Below are positions 8,977 to 19,185 of a stretch of DNA of 64,000 bases, piece after piece (position 1 is the stretch's first letter; every line of letters begins with the position of its first letter). The stretch spans positions 62,001 to 126,000 of the forward strand of contig CALRGV010000001.1 in assembly GCA_943358175.1 (NCBI GenBank), written 5' to 3'. Source of the stretch: Candidatus Peribacteria bacterium (GTDB lineage: Bacteria; Patescibacteriota; Gracilibacteria; UBA1369; LOWO2-01-FULL-3). Both the position numbers and the translations under genes were made by a program. Below the pieces are notes generated by a model. That model ran no database searches and was not told where the DNA came from. It saw only the letters and a program-made list of their open reading frames with translations.

Positions 8977-10029
8977 ATGAATTTACAAAATATTTTTTTA
9001 CAGTTTTATCAGCCGGCAATTTTTGCTTTTTTACTGGCAATGGTTTTTATTCTGCTGGCCTTGTGGTTTTTTCCGAAGTTAAAGTTGATGGATAGGCCTC
9101 GTAAGTATGGGCTTGATCGTGCGCCGATTCCTTATTATGGAGGGCTGGCTATTTACTTTGCTTTTTTGATTTCTTTATTTATTTTTGTACCGCTTGAAAA
9201 ACATGTTGTTGGTTTGATTATTGGTTCGTCTGTAATTGTATTACTGGGTTTTTTTGATGATCTTTTTGGTTTAAGTCCCTGGTTAAGGCTTGGTGTGCAG
9301 TTTTTGGCTGCTGTTGTTTTGGTGATTTTTGGAATTGGCATTTTATCTATTAAGTTGCCATTTATTGGGACTATTGGATTTGATCATTTTTTGTGGAATG
9401 GCGTCTATCTGTTAAGTGCTTTGTTTACAATTTTGTGGGTAATGACGATTTTGAATACCATGAATTTCGTTGACGGTGTGAGTGGTTTGGTTAGCGGAGT
9501 GAGCTTTGTGGCCGGTTTGACGATTTTCTTTTTGAGCGTAAATCCGGGATTGCATGAGAATCCTCAGACTCAATTGCCTGTGGCTTTGATAGCTTTGATT
9601 ATGGCGATGGTGAGTCTGGCGTTTCTGATTTTTGATTTTCCAGCTCCGAGGATTCTGATGGGAGATACGGGAAGTACTTTGTTAGGTTTTATGTTGGCGA
9701 GTTTGGCCATTTTTTCAGGTGGAAAGGTGGCGACAGCTTTTCTGGTCTTGGGAATACCTATTCTTGATATGATTTGGGTGGTTTTTAGGCGAATGATGTC
9801 CGGAAAGAAATTTTGGCAGGGGGATTTGATGCATTTGCATCATCGTTTGCTCAATTTGGGTTTTTCCAGACGACAAGTGGTTTTATTATATCTTTTGATT
9901 ACTGCGGCTTTTGGTTTTTCGGCGGTAATTTTGGTTAGCAGCCAGCAGAAATTTTTTATGGTTATTGCTTTGACCATTTTGATGCTTCTTTTGGCTGTGG
10001 CTTTAGTGATTGTTCCAGCCAAGAAATGA
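8977..10029 (+). CDS. MraY/WecA/TagO-family undecaprenyl-phosphate glycosyl-1-phosphate transferase
   Basis: FFDDLFGLSPW, NTMNFVDGVSGL, MGDTGSTLLGF, DLMHLHHRLLNLGFS. Confidence 0.85.
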   Translation: MNLQNIFLQFYQPAIFAFLLAMVFILLALWFFPKLKLMDRPRKYGLDRAPIPYYGGLAIYFAFLISLFIFVPLEKHVVGLIIGSSVIVLLGFFDDLFGLSPWLRLGVQFLAAVVLVIFGIGILSIKLPFIGTIGFDHFLWNGVYLLSALFTILWVMTILNTMNFVDGVSGLVSGVSFVAGLTIFFLSVNPGLHENPQTQLPVALIALIMAMVSLAFLIFDFPAPRILMGDTGSTLLGFMLASLAIFSGGKVATAFLVLGIPILDMIWVVFRRMMSGKKFWQGDLMHLHHRLLNLGFSRRQVVLLYLLITAAFGFSAVILVSSQQKFFMVIALTILMLLLAVALVIVPAKK

Positions 10030-10040
10030 TTTACTTGTAA

Positions 10041-11840
10041 GTGAGTTATTTTTCGATTATAACTCCAGGTACTATGGCTGATGTTGTTGATGATATAAAA
10101 AGCAGGCTGGGGATTGAAGAGGTTGTTTCTCAGTATGTTCAGCTAAAGAAGTTTGGCAGAAATCTGAAGGGGCTTTGTCCTTTTCATGGTGAGAAAACTC
10201 CAAGTTTTGTGGTGAGTCCGGAAAAACAGATTTGTCATTGTTTTGGTTGTAACAAGGGTGGAGATATATTTGCTTTTATTCAGGAGATTGAAGGTGTTAG
10301 CTTTGTTGAGTCTATGCAGATTTTGGCTGATAGATGTGGAGTCAAGATTGATGAGGATAAATTGGAAAAGAAGGTCGCGAAGTCTGAAAAAGATATTTAT
10401 TTCAAGGCTCATGATCTGGCCTGTGACTTTTTCGAACAACAATTGTATACAACTGACGACGGCAAGAAAGTGTTGGAGTATTTATATCGTCGCGGTTTGA
10501 AGGATGAGACTATTAAGGAATTTAGAATTGGCTTTGCGCCGGATAAGTATGATGAATTGTACCCAATTCTATTGAATAGAGGAATTAGCAAGGATGTTTT
10601 GATGAAATCAGGCTTTGTTTCAGCGAAAAATTTAGCTTCCGACAGTATTTATGATAAGTATCGTGCGAGGTTGATGTTTCCAATTCTCGATGCTGTCGGT
10701 AGAGTTTGCGGTTTTGGTGGTCGTGCTTTAAAGCATGATCAAGCTCCGAAGTACCTGAATTCTCCTGAAAATCCTATTTATAGCAAGAGTCGTTTGCTTT
10801 ATGGGCTTTACCATAGTAAAAAGCATATTAAGGATCAGGATCAGATTGTTTTGGTTGAGGGTTACTTTGATGTGATTTTGCCGTTTCAGGCCGGAATTAA
10901 AAATTTGGTGGCGAGTTCCGGGACAGCTCTGTCTAATGAGCAAGTGCGTATTATCAAGAGGCTTACCGCGAATGTCGTTACTTCTTTCGACACAGATGGA
11001 GCTGGTATTGAAGCTACAAAACGCGCTTATGTTCTTTTTCAAAATGAGGATATTTTAGTAAAGACTTTGACCGGTATTGATAAAAAGGATCCTGCGGATT
11101 ATGTGCTTGAACACGGTGATAAATTCAAGGAATTAGTGGATAAGGCTGGAGATTTTATTAGTTTTATGATTGTGAAGGTGATTAGTGATAACGACATCAC
11201 TTCTTTAACGGGCCGTCGCAAAGTGGTTAAAGAACTTTTGCCTTATTATCATGGAATGTCTCCTACGACTCGTGATTTTTGCGTGAAAGAACTTTCTCAG
11301 CGTCTGGGAATGAGTGAGCAGCATCTTAATGAGGAGATTGAGAGTTATAAATTGCCTGCAAATCATCCAATGAGACAGGCGGCTGAAATTGGTGATGGTA
11401 AAGTGGTTGCCAATAAATTAAATCCTGAGGAATTGATTTTGGGTTTAATTTTGGAAAACCCGAATTTATTTGAAAATGCTAACAAAGTTCTGGATTTGGG
11501 GATGGTTTCGGAATGGACGAAAAATGTTTACAATGATCTATTAGAACAGTATAATTCGGCCCGAGCAAATTTTAAAAACTGGAATTTCGAAACTGGCTTT
11601 TTGTCTCAAGATAGAGAGAAAATCGATGTCTTACGTCTTTATGCCGAAGAGTTATATAATGGATTTTCCCATGAAGCCTTAGGTAATGAGGTGGAAAAAC
11701 TGGTTGACAGGTTTAAAAAAGATCGTAAGGTAAAGAGTCTCAGTGAGTTGCAAATTAGCATAGTTGAGGCTGAAAAAGCTGAAAATAGAGATGAATTGAA
11801 AAAATTATTATTAGAACAGCAAGAGCTTTTAAAAAGTTAG
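10041..11840 (+). CDS. dnaG: DNA primase
   Basis: CPFHGEKTPSFVVSPEKQICHCFGCNKGGDIFAF zinc motif; EGYFDVI, SSGTALS, SFDTDGAG TOPRIM motifs. Confidence 0.95.
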   Translation: MSYFSIITPGTMADVVDDIKSRLGIEEVVSQYVQLKKFGRNLKGLCPFHGEKTPSFVVSPEKQICHCFGCNKGGDIFAFIQEIEGVSFVESMQILADRCGVKIDEDKLEKKVAKSEKDIYFKAHDLACDFFEQQLYTTDDGKKVLEYLYRRGLKDETIKEFRIGFAPDKYDELYPILLNRGISKDVLMKSGFVSAKNLASDSIYDKYRARLMFPILDAVGRVCGFGGRALKHDQAPKYLNSPENPIYSKSRLLYGLYHSKKHIKDQDQIVLVEGYFDVILPFQAGIKNLVASSGTALSNEQVRIIKRLTANVVTSFDTDGAGIEATKRAYVLFQNEDILVKTLTGIDKKDPADYVLEHGDKFKELVDKAGDFISFMIVKVISDNDITSLTGRRKVVKELLPYYHGMSPTTRDFCVKELSQRLGMSEQHLNEEIESYKLPANHPMRQAAEIGDGKVVANKLNPEELILGLILENPNLFENANKVLDLGMVSEWTKNVYNDLLEQYNSARANFKNWNFETGFLSQDREKIDVLRLYAEELYNGFSHEALGNEVEKLVDRFKKDRKVKSLSELQISIVEAEKAENRDELKKLLLEQQELLKS

Positions 11841-11864
11841 TTTTACACTATTATCCAAAAATAA

Positions 11865-13046
11865 ATGGCCAGGACAAGTAAATTTATTGCTCACCCTTCC
11901 GATGAACAAATGGATAGGTTTCCAAAGGAAGTTCAGCATCTTATAAAAAAGGGTAAGGAACAGGGTTTTGTGACTCATCAGGAGTTGCTTAAGGCCATGC
12001 CGCATATTGAAGATGATCTAATTTTGTTGGATGAGATTTATAGTCTTTTTATGGAGATAGGCGTGGAAGTGCTTGATACAAAGGATGCTTTGGCGGTTGA
12101 TGATGATGAATGGAAGAAAACTGAGGCTTTGGCTAAGGTTGAAAATATTGTTGAACCCGATGAGGACCTTTCTCTCAAAGAGAAAAAGGCTAAGAAAGTT
12201 AAGCGTGAAGCTGAGTTTAAAGAAATAGCCAATGATTCTATCAGATTGTATTTGTGTGAAATTGGTCGTGTGGATCTTTTGACAGGAAAGGAAGAGGTTG
12301 AATTGGCCAGGCGTATTGCAAAAGGCGATCAGGCTGCCAAGGGTAAACTGGCTGAAGCTAATTTACGTTTGGTTGTAAGTATTGCGAAAAAATATATTGG
12401 TAGGGGTTTGTCTTTCTTGGATCTTATTCAAGAAGGAAATATTGGTCTTTTTAGAGCGGTGGAAAAATTTGATCCAAATAGGGGTTTTAAATTTTCTACT
12501 TATGCTACTTGGTGGATTCGTCAGGCTATTACTCGTGCGATTGCGGATCAAGCCAGGACGATTCGTATTCCGGTACATATGGTTGAGACAATCAATAAAC
12601 TTACACATGCTCAGCGTAGATTGGTACAGGAGCTTGGGCGTGAGCCTTTGGTGGAAGAATTGGCTGCGGAAATGGATATGGATGTGAAGAAGGTTCGTCA
12701 TATTATGAAAATTTCTCAGGATATAGTTTCTTTGGAAGCTCCTGTAGGTACAGAGGAAGATAGTAAATTGGGAGATTTTATTGAGGATGATGAAGCTCTT
12801 TCACCTGCGGAATCTACCAATAGACAGCTTATCCGTGAAAATATTCATGAAATGTTGCAGTACCTTTCTCCACGTGAAAGAAAAATTATTGAGATGAGAT
12901 TTGGTTTGAAAGATGGAGTTGGACATACTTTGGAAGAAGTAGGTCAGGAATTCCACGTTACGCGTGAGCGTATTCGTCAGATTGAGGCTAAAGTTCTGCA
13001 AAAGTTGAAAGAGCACCCAACTAGTGTTAAGATCCGTCCACACTGA
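11865..13046 (+). CDS. rpoD: RNA polymerase primary sigma factor (sigma-70)
   Basis: [83 protein letters not shown]. Confidence 0.95.
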   Translation: MARTSKFIAHPSDEQMDRFPKEVQHLIKKGKEQGFVTHQELLKAMPHIEDDLILLDEIYSLFMEIGVEVLDTKDALAVDDDEWKKTEALAKVENIVEPDEDLSLKEKKAKKVKREAEFKEIANDSIRLYLCEIGRVDLLTGKEEVELARRIAKGDQAAKGKLAEANLRLVVSIAKKYIGRGLSFLDLIQEGNIGLFRAVEKFDPNRGFKFSTYATWWIRQAITRAIADQARTIRIPVHMVETINKLTHAQRRLVQELGREPLVEELAAEMDMDVKKVRHIMKISQDIVSLEAPVGTEEDSKLGDFIEDDEALSPAESTNRQLIRENIHEMLQYLSPRERKIIEMRFGLKDGVGHTLEEVGQEFHVTRERIRQIEAKVLQKLKEHPTSVKIRPH

Positions 13047-13087
13047 TTTCCAGTTGGATTCCTTTATATAATTTAACCTATAAATAT

Positions 13088-13666
13088 ATGACTATGATGG
13101 ATGATGATGAGGATTTTGATCCGGAAAATATTGTTCCTGATGATGCTACGGATGAGGATGCTCACATGGGTGATGATTCTTCTCAGAGCTCAAATACTAA
13201 AGTTACTCTTGTTACCAAGGAGGGTTTTGATAAGTTGAAGGAGGAATTAGAGCATTTAAAGTCTAAGAAAAGAAGAGAGGTTGCAGAAAGAATCAAGGAA
13301 GCCATTTCTTTCGGTGATCTTTCTGAGAACTCTGAGTACGAGGAGGCGAAGAATGAACAAGCTTTTGTTGAAGGACGTATTCTTGAATTGGAAGATAAAG
13401 TTAAACACGCCAAGATTATTGTTGAGAATCATAAAACAAAGTCGGTACAGCTTGGTAGTACTGTGCATTTGAAGAATGTTACTAAGGGTAAGGATGAGTT
13501 GGAGGTTTATACTATTGTTGGTTCTACAGAATCAGATCCGTTTTCCAATAAAATTTCCAATGAATCACCGGTTGGAAACGCCCTTCTTGATAAGCAGAAA
13601 GGAGATAAGGTAAAGGTGATTGCGCCTGCCGGAAGTATTGAATATACTATTATGAAGATTGACTAA
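13088..13666 (+). CDS. greA: Transcription elongation factor GreA with acidic N-terminal extension
   Basis: LTKEGFDKLKEELEHL-like N-terminus, GDLSENSEYEEAKNEQAFVEGRI, SNESPVGNALL. Confidence 0.92.
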   Translation: MTMMDDDEDFDPENIVPDDATDEDAHMGDDSSQSSNTKVTLVTKEGFDKLKEELEHLKSKKRREVAERIKEAISFGDLSENSEYEEAKNEQAFVEGRILELEDKVKHAKIIVENHKTKSVQLGSTVHLKNVTKGKDELEVYTIVGSTESDPFSNKISNESPVGNALLDKQKGDKVKVIAPAGSIEYTIMKID

Positions 13667-13670
13667 AAAT

Positions 13671-13786
13671 TCAGCAAAGGTATCATCTACTTCGTCGAAA
13701 GTTAAAATTTAATCCTCGTGTACTACTTGTACACTGCGGTTAAATTTTAACTTTCTCCTCGTATCTGACACCTTTGCTGATTTTTT
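13671..13786 (+). repeat. Copy 1 of four-copy structured element, ending in a T6 tract
   Basis: Outer stem TCAGCAAAGGT(13671-13681)/ACCTTTGCTGA(13770-13780); middle stem GAAAGTTAAAATTTAA(13697-13712)/TTAAATTTTAACTTTC(13740-13755); apical GTGTAC/GTACAC; loops TCTACTTCGTC and TCCTCGTATC. Confidence 0.9.
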
Positions 13787-13809
13787 CATGTCTCTATATG
13801 GGGCAATCA

Positions 13810-14229
13810 CTACCTTTTTTTCTTGTTTGGAAGGTATTTGTGTACTTTGTTTGTGTTTATGTCTACTGTGAGATTTTTCACGTTTTCTTTTTCGCGTGGG
13901 TAATCTTTTATAAAGGTTTTTATTGTTCTGAAGGTGAAGTATCCCAGCCATGCAAAACCTAAAACAAGTAATATTCTTGCTGAGAAGTAGGGGATGCCCT
14001 CGTAGCGTACGGCAAAGAGAAATAGAAATAAAATTGCGAAAAGTGATAGGTGTAGTGCTTTTTTGCGGAAAAGGCGTTTGAAAGCAAAATCGTATTTCTT
14101 TTTACGGTCGTAAATTATGGATACAGCTACCGCCATCGTGAATAGCAGAAAAATTAATATTGCTAGGGGAATATAGAATCTAAACTCTATGCCTGGATTT
14201 GGTGAAAGAAAATATTTTATGAATTTCAT
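13810..14229 (-). CDS. Hypothetical membrane protein
   Basis: 139-aa ORF with hydrophobic segments (PLAILIFLLFTMAVAVSII; HLSLFAILFLFLFAV); abuts lgt. Confidence 0.65.
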   Translation of the reverse strand: MKFIKYFLSPNPGIEFRFYIPLAILIFLLFTMAVAVSIIYDRKKKYDFAFKRLFRKKALHLSLFAILFLFLFAVRYEGIPYFSARILLVLGFAWLGYFTFRTIKTFIKDYPREKENVKNLTVDINTNKVHKYLPNKKKR

Positions 14230-14244
14230 GTGTCTGAAGATAAA

Positions 14245-15048
14245 TTAAATTCGTTTAGAATGCAAGCGGGATCTTTTTTTGTGAAATCTGGTGTATAATA
14301 TGGTGATTGTCCAAATCATTGTAATCAAGGATAAAATTTGAGCAATTTTGATGTCAAAAATCATTAGCGAGTCATCTCCACGTACAAATTCTTCCAAAAA
14401 GTAAAATAGGCAAAAGCCTGCAATACCTATCAAACCGACGACTCCCGATGCTTCCAGCTGTTTAATTTTTTGATTTTGGCCGATAAACATTAGCGTGACG
14501 AAAATGATTGATGAATAAAGGAAGGCGTAGATCTGAGTTGGGTGGATTGGGACGGAATATTTGATTGCGGCATTGTCAAAATTTACCGCCCAAGGTAGGG
14601 AGGAAGGTGTGCCGTAGTTTGTACCGTTGAAAAAAGATCCGATATCTCCAATTGCCAGTGCTAAAATTGTTGCCGGAACTATTACATCAAGCCATTTCCA
14701 GAAATTTTGATCACTTTTTTTGCATAAGATGTAGAAATATATTGTTGCTGCAATTATGGCTCCCCAGATTTCAAATCCTTTATCCCAAAAGTAAAATATC
14801 CGTAGAAAGTTGGTGAGACTTATTTCGTTGAAGTAAGTGGTATAATTTGTTGCTATAGACCAGATTCTGGCACCAATTAATCCCCAAATGATTATTTTCC
14901 AGGCATTTTCATTGATGAATTGTATTTTTAGCCTGTTTGCCAGGGCTAATCTGATTAAAACAATTGTTGCGGTAATGATAGCAATGGCAAAAAAGATCCA
15001 AAGGGTATGTAGTTCAAAGAAATTTGTACTGAATACTATCGGGAACAT
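14245..15048 (-). CDS. lgt: Prolipoprotein diacylglyceryl transferase
   Basis: GLIGARIWSI, GDIGSFFNGTNYGTPSSLPWAV, PIHPTQIYAFLYS, FCLFYFLEEFVRGDDS. Confidence 0.9.
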   Translation of the reverse strand: MFPIVFSTNFFELHTLWIFFAIAIITATIVLIRLALANRLKIQFINENAWKIIIWGLIGARIWSIATNYTTYFNEISLTNFLRIFYFWDKGFEIWGAIIAATIYFYILCKKSDQNFWKWLDVIVPATILALAIGDIGSFFNGTNYGTPSSLPWAVNFDNAAIKYSVPIHPTQIYAFLYSSIIFVTLMFIGQNQKIKQLEASGVVGLIGIAGFCLFYFLEEFVRGDDSLMIFDIKIAQILSLITMIWTITILYTRFHKKRSRLHSKRI

Positions 15049-15051
15049 GAT

Positions 15052-16452
15052 TTAAAAGTTAAGTATTGTGATTATACTGCCAAAAATAAATATTGGGGGA
15101 ATAATGAAATTTGCGGTCGCGGTATTGCGAAAAAAATTCACTTTTAGGGCACTACTGCAGTGAAGCAAGAAAGTGATTACCAAGATGTATTTGAAAAGAT
15201 GGGTTTCGTAGATGTGGAAAAAATTTGGAACTGAAGCTAGCCCAAAATATTTTGTATTTAGATAGAGAGATACGAAATAATAGATAATGTAAAATCCCAG
15301 TAGCCAGCCTGTGAGTGCATTTACTTCCTTAATGAACGAAAAAATAACTTTTTCATCATATTTTTCTGTATTTTTTTGATCTTTTAGGTGATTTTTTACT
15401 ACTTTAAGGTTTTCCACTGCCCTTTTTCTGGCTTGCCAAATGGTTTTCAAGGTGTTTTTTACCTTTTCTTTGTATTCTGGGGTTGGTTCTTTGAAGTAAA
15501 GTTTTACGAATTCCCAGAGTTGTTTATTATAGGTAGAGATCTGCATTTTTATTGCTGCTACTTCAGGTGGAGTAGTGAAAATATTTTTAATTTTTATCAA
15601 AATGTTGTTGATGATTTTTGATCCTGTTGAAGTTTTTTCAGTATTTTCCAGGTGATCTTTTTGCCAGTTTTGAATTTTAGCTATTACGTCTTCACTTAAG
15701 CTTTTTTTGTGCTCCTCTTGGTTGAGAGTTTGGAGCATTTTTTGAGTTTGAAATTGAAATTCAAAGCGTTTTTCTTGATGGGTGTTTTCCTTTAGAGCTT
15801 TTTCCTGATCTTCAAGGAATTTCAATAATTCGTTGGCACTTTCGAGGATATAGTCTACGTTAGTGCTATTTTTGATACGTAGTAATTTATCAATTTTTTT
15901 ATTAATTTCAACTTTTTTGTCCGGAGATATGTCCTGATCGAATTTTTGCAGTAATTCATTTACTGATTTTAGAGTGAGTTCTATTTTTTCTTTTACGAAT
16001 TGGCTCTTTTTCTCTTGTTCAAGATTGAGTAGTGGTTTTTCAGCTTCGGTTTTTTGTGTTTGTTGCGAATTTGCCGGTTGTGTTTGTAGTTGATTTTGTA
16101 ATTTTTGTTGTCCTTCTTTGCGGGCGGTTTCAATTTGTTCTTTTGTTGATCCTTCTTTCCAGATCGCACTGATATTTAATTCGTATTCGGTTTGAAGTTT
16201 GCTGACTGCTTCTTCACTGTTTTTTGCTGGGATTGTGCCGCTGACAAGTTTGGAATTTTTATCGATGGCTTCAAAAACAAATTTATCTAAAGTTGAATCT
16301 GTTTTTATGGCTTCCTTGGTTTCTTGAAGTAGTAATATTGAAAAACCAAGATTTTCTAACTCAAGGCGAGCGGTATTTTCATCAGGTGCCTCAACGCTGC
16401 CACTGAGTTTTTTACCTTCCTTATTGGCTATTGTATATTTGAAAATTGCCAT
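15052..16452 (-). CDS. Protein with two GspF/PilC N-terminal-like segments, long coiled coil and C-terminal TM helices
   Basis: FKYTIANKEGKKLSGSVEAPDENTARLELENLGFSILLL and FVFEAIDKNSKLVSGTIPAKNSEEAVSKLQTEYELNISAI both resemble the GspF N-terminal motif; no T2SSF core follows. Confidence 0.6.
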   Translation of the reverse strand: MAIFKYTIANKEGKKLSGSVEAPDENTARLELENLGFSILLLQETKEAIKTDSTLDKFVFEAIDKNSKLVSGTIPAKNSEEAVSKLQTEYELNISAIWKEGSTKEQIETARKEGQQKLQNQLQTQPANSQQTQKTEAEKPLLNLEQEKKSQFVKEKIELTLKSVNELLQKFDQDISPDKKVEINKKIDKLLRIKNSTNVDYILESANELLKFLEDQEKALKENTHQEKRFEFQFQTQKMLQTLNQEEHKKSLSEDVIAKIQNWQKDHLENTEKTSTGSKIINNILIKIKNIFTTPPEVAAIKMQISTYNKQLWEFVKLYFKEPTPEYKEKVKNTLKTIWQARKRAVENLKVVKNHLKDQKNTEKYDEKVIFSFIKEVNALTGWLLGFYIIYYFVSLYLNTKYFGLASVPNFFHIYETHLFKYILVITFLLHCSSALKVNFFRNTATANFIIPPIFIFGSIITILNF

Positions 16453-18071
16453 TAAGATTTTATTTTTTTTGCAGCCTCTATAAATCCTTTGAATAATGGA
16501 TGAGCCTTTGTTGGGCGAGATTTGAATTCCGGATGGAATTGGCTACCTATCATAAATGGATGATTTTTCAATTCAGCAATTTCTACGAGATTTTCTTTTT
16601 CATAGGTTCCGGGGAAATCCATGCCGGCTTTTTCTAATTGTTTTTTGAATTCATTGTTGAATTCATAACGGTGACGATGTCTTTCTTCAATTTCTGTAGA
16701 TTTATATAGATCGAAGGTTTTTGTGCCTTTGCTTATCTTACACGGATATTTCCCGAGTCTGAGAGTGCCTCCTTTATCTCTATTTTTGTGTTGTCCTGGT
16801 AGAAAATGAATTACATATTTTGAGGCGTCTAATTTAGCATCTTCATCGAATTCTTCAGATGTAACAGAATTGTCTTTTAGTGCAAAACGGGCGAATTCAA
16901 TGCTCATAATTTGCATTCCGAGACAAAGCCCGAGGTATGGAATTTTATTTTCGCGAGCATATTTGGCAGCCATGATTTTGCCTTCTATTCCGCGTTTACC
17001 GAAACCGCCGGGTACTAAAATACCATCTGCCGTACGTAAATTTTCCCAGGTTTCTTCGTCTTTATCTTCCAGCTTTTCAGATGAAATCCACATAATTTTT
17101 GTGTCGCAACCGGTATGATATCCGGCAATTTTGATTGATTCAATTACGCTGAGATAAGCGTCGTCGAGCCCGGTATATTTGCCAACAATGGCAATGCTTA
17201 GTGGAGTTTTCTTTGCATTAATTTTCTTTTCCAGGTCTTCCCATTCTTTAAGATCAGGTTTTAGTTTTCCGAGATTTAATTTGTTCGCAATTAATTGAAC
17301 GATGTTGTGTTTCTGAAAATTCAGGGGTACTTCGTAGATTGATTTTAGCGTTTGCGCAGGTATTACATAGTCTTCCTGAACATCACAGAAGAGAGAGATT
17401 TTCTTTAATAAATCTTTTTCTATGTGATAATCCGCTCTAGCTAGGATGAAGTCCGGTTGAATACCAATTGATCTTAATTCTCTGACAGAAGCTTGGGTTG
17501 GTTTAGTTTTTAATTCTTTAGATCCACCAAGGTAAGGAAGCAAAGTGCAGTGAACAAATAATGTGTTCTCTGTGCCGAGCTTATAGCGTAATTGTCTGAT
17601 TGCTTCAAGGAAAGGAAGACCTTCAATGTCTCCGACTGTGCCTCCAATTTCTATCATCATTATGTCGCAACCCGAGGATTTTGCCGCTTCCGTGATTTTA
17701 TTTTGAATAGCGTCTGTAATATGGGGAATAATCTGAATTGTGCGTCCAAGGAATGTTCCTTTACGTTCTTTTTCCAATACTTCACTATAAATTCTTCCGG
17801 TTGTTACGGAAGAAAGTTTACTTAAGCTGGTATCGATAAATCTTTCGTAGTGTCCCAGATCGAGATCCGTTTCGCCACCATCATCTGTAACAAAAACCTC
17901 TCCATGTTGAAATGGACTCATAGTTCCGGGGTCGACATTGAGGTAAGGATCGAGCTTCTGAGTGAACACTTTCAGCCCTGAGGCTTTGAGGAGTGCTCCT
18001 ATAGAGGCTGAGGCTATTCCCTTACCTAATGAACTACATACGCCACCGGTGACAAAGATATATTTACACAC
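16452..18071 (-). CDS. pyrG: CTP synthase
   Basis: YIFVTGGVCSSLGKGIASAS, KLDPYLNVDPGTMSPFQHGEVFVTDDGGETDLDLGHYERF, PYLGLCLGMQ. Confidence 0.97.
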   Translation of the reverse strand: MCKYIFVTGGVCSSLGKGIASASIGALLKASGLKVFTQKLDPYLNVDPGTMSPFQHGEVFVTDDGGETDLDLGHYERFIDTSLSKLSSVTTGRIYSEVLEKERKGTFLGRTIQIIPHITDAIQNKITEAAKSSGCDIMMIEIGGTVGDIEGLPFLEAIRQLRYKLGTENTLFVHCTLLPYLGGSKELKTKPTQASVRELRSIGIQPDFILARADYHIEKDLLKKISLFCDVQEDYVIPAQTLKSIYEVPLNFQKHNIVQLIANKLNLGKLKPDLKEWEDLEKKINAKKTPLSIAIVGKYTGLDDAYLSVIESIKIAGYHTGCDTKIMWISSEKLEDKDEETWENLRTADGILVPGGFGKRGIEGKIMAAKYARENKIPYLGLCLGMQIMSIEFARFALKDNSVTSEEFDEDAKLDASKYVIHFLPGQHKNRDKGGTLRLGKYPCKISKGTKTFDLYKSTEIEERHRHRYEFNNEFKKQLEKAGMDFPGTYEKENLVEIAELKNHPFMIGSQFHPEFKSRPTKAHPLFKGFIEAAKKIKS

Positions 18072-18151
18072 GCTTCTGTTTGTTTAAGAACATTGAATAT
18101 ACTCTAGATAATTTAGACTAGGGTCTTGAAAAGAGCAATAGCTGAATTTGG

Positions 18152-19120
18152 CTAAATATAGCCAATCTTCTTTTTTGCCATTTCTAAAGTGTTAGCAGCT
18201 ACTTTTTTAGCCCTTTTCGCGCCGTCCTCCAGTACGTCATAAACGTAGTCTTTTTTTGGTAGGATCTCATTGTATTTCTGGCGAGCTTCCGCGAAGTATT
18301 CCATTAATTTCGAGAGCAAAGTTTTTTTCGCATCGCCATAGCCAAATCCTCCGGCTTTGTATTTTTCCGCCAGCTCCTCAATTTCTTTTTTGTCGGCAAA
18401 AAGTTTGTAGAGTTTGAAAACGTTACAAGTCTCCGGATTTTTTGATTCTTCGAGTGGGGTGGAATCTGTAATGATTCCCATGACTTGTTTTTTTAATTCT
18501 GCGTCTGTGCCAAACAGGTCGATAGTATTACCATAGGATTTGCTCATTTTTTGGCCGTCTGTTCCCGGGACTACGGCGACTTCTTCCTTGATTAGTGGTT
18601 CAGGTAATTTGAAGGTTTCGCCAAAGGTTTGGTTGAAATTAGTGGCAATATCTCTAGCGATTTCTACGTGTTGTTTTTGATCCTTGCCGACAGGAACGAT
18701 GTCCGGCTGGTAAAGTAGAATATCGGCTGACATTAAAATTGGATAATTAAATAGTCCCACGGTTACTTCTTTTTTCCCCTTTGCTTGAGCATCTTTCCAG
18801 GCGTGGGCTCTTTCTAAAAATGGCATTTTGGTAATGCAGTCGAAAATCCAGCAGAGTTCAGTGTGTTCAGGAAGAGCTGATTGTTTAAAGAAAGCTGTTT
18901 TGTTTGGATCAAGACCGAGTGCCAGATAAGCTACGGCCAGTTCATAGGTTTGTTGGCGCATTAATTCTGCGTTGCGTACTGTTGTCAGGGCATGAAGATC
19001 GGCAATAAATAAAAAACATTCGTGATCTTTCTGCATTGCTATGTGTTGGCGAATGGCACCAAGATAATTGCCGATATGTGGTTTGCCGCTGGGTTGGACG
19101 CCGGAAAGGATTCTTTTCAT
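18152..19120 (-). CDS. trpS: Tryptophanyl-tRNA synthetase
   Basis: ILSGVQPSGKPHIGNYLGAI, DLHALT, KMSKSYGNTI. Confidence 0.95.
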   Translation of the reverse strand: MKRILSGVQPSGKPHIGNYLGAIRQHIAMQKDHECFLFIADLHALTTVRNAELMRQQTYELAVAYLALGLDPNKTAFFKQSALPEHTELCWIFDCITKMPFLERAHAWKDAQAKGKKEVTVGLFNYPILMSADILLYQPDIVPVGKDQKQHVEIARDIATNFNQTFGETFKLPEPLIKEEVAVVPGTDGQKMSKSYGNTIDLFGTDAELKKQVMGIITDSTPLEESKNPETCNVFKLYKLFADKKEIEELAEKYKAGGFGYGDAKKTLLSKLMEYFAEARQKYNEILPKKDYVYDVLEDGAKRAKKVAANTLEMAKKKIGYI

Positions 19121-19163
19121 AGGATAGGAGGTGTTCGCTGTCGCGAACGGTTATTTTGATATG

Positions 19164-19185
19164 GCCCGACTAAGGTCGGGCTTTT
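19164..19185. terminator. GCCCGAC-taag-GTCGGGC-TTTT hairpin
   Basis: Perfect 7-bp stem, 4-nt loop, T run on +; abuts the priA stop. Confidence 0.6.
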
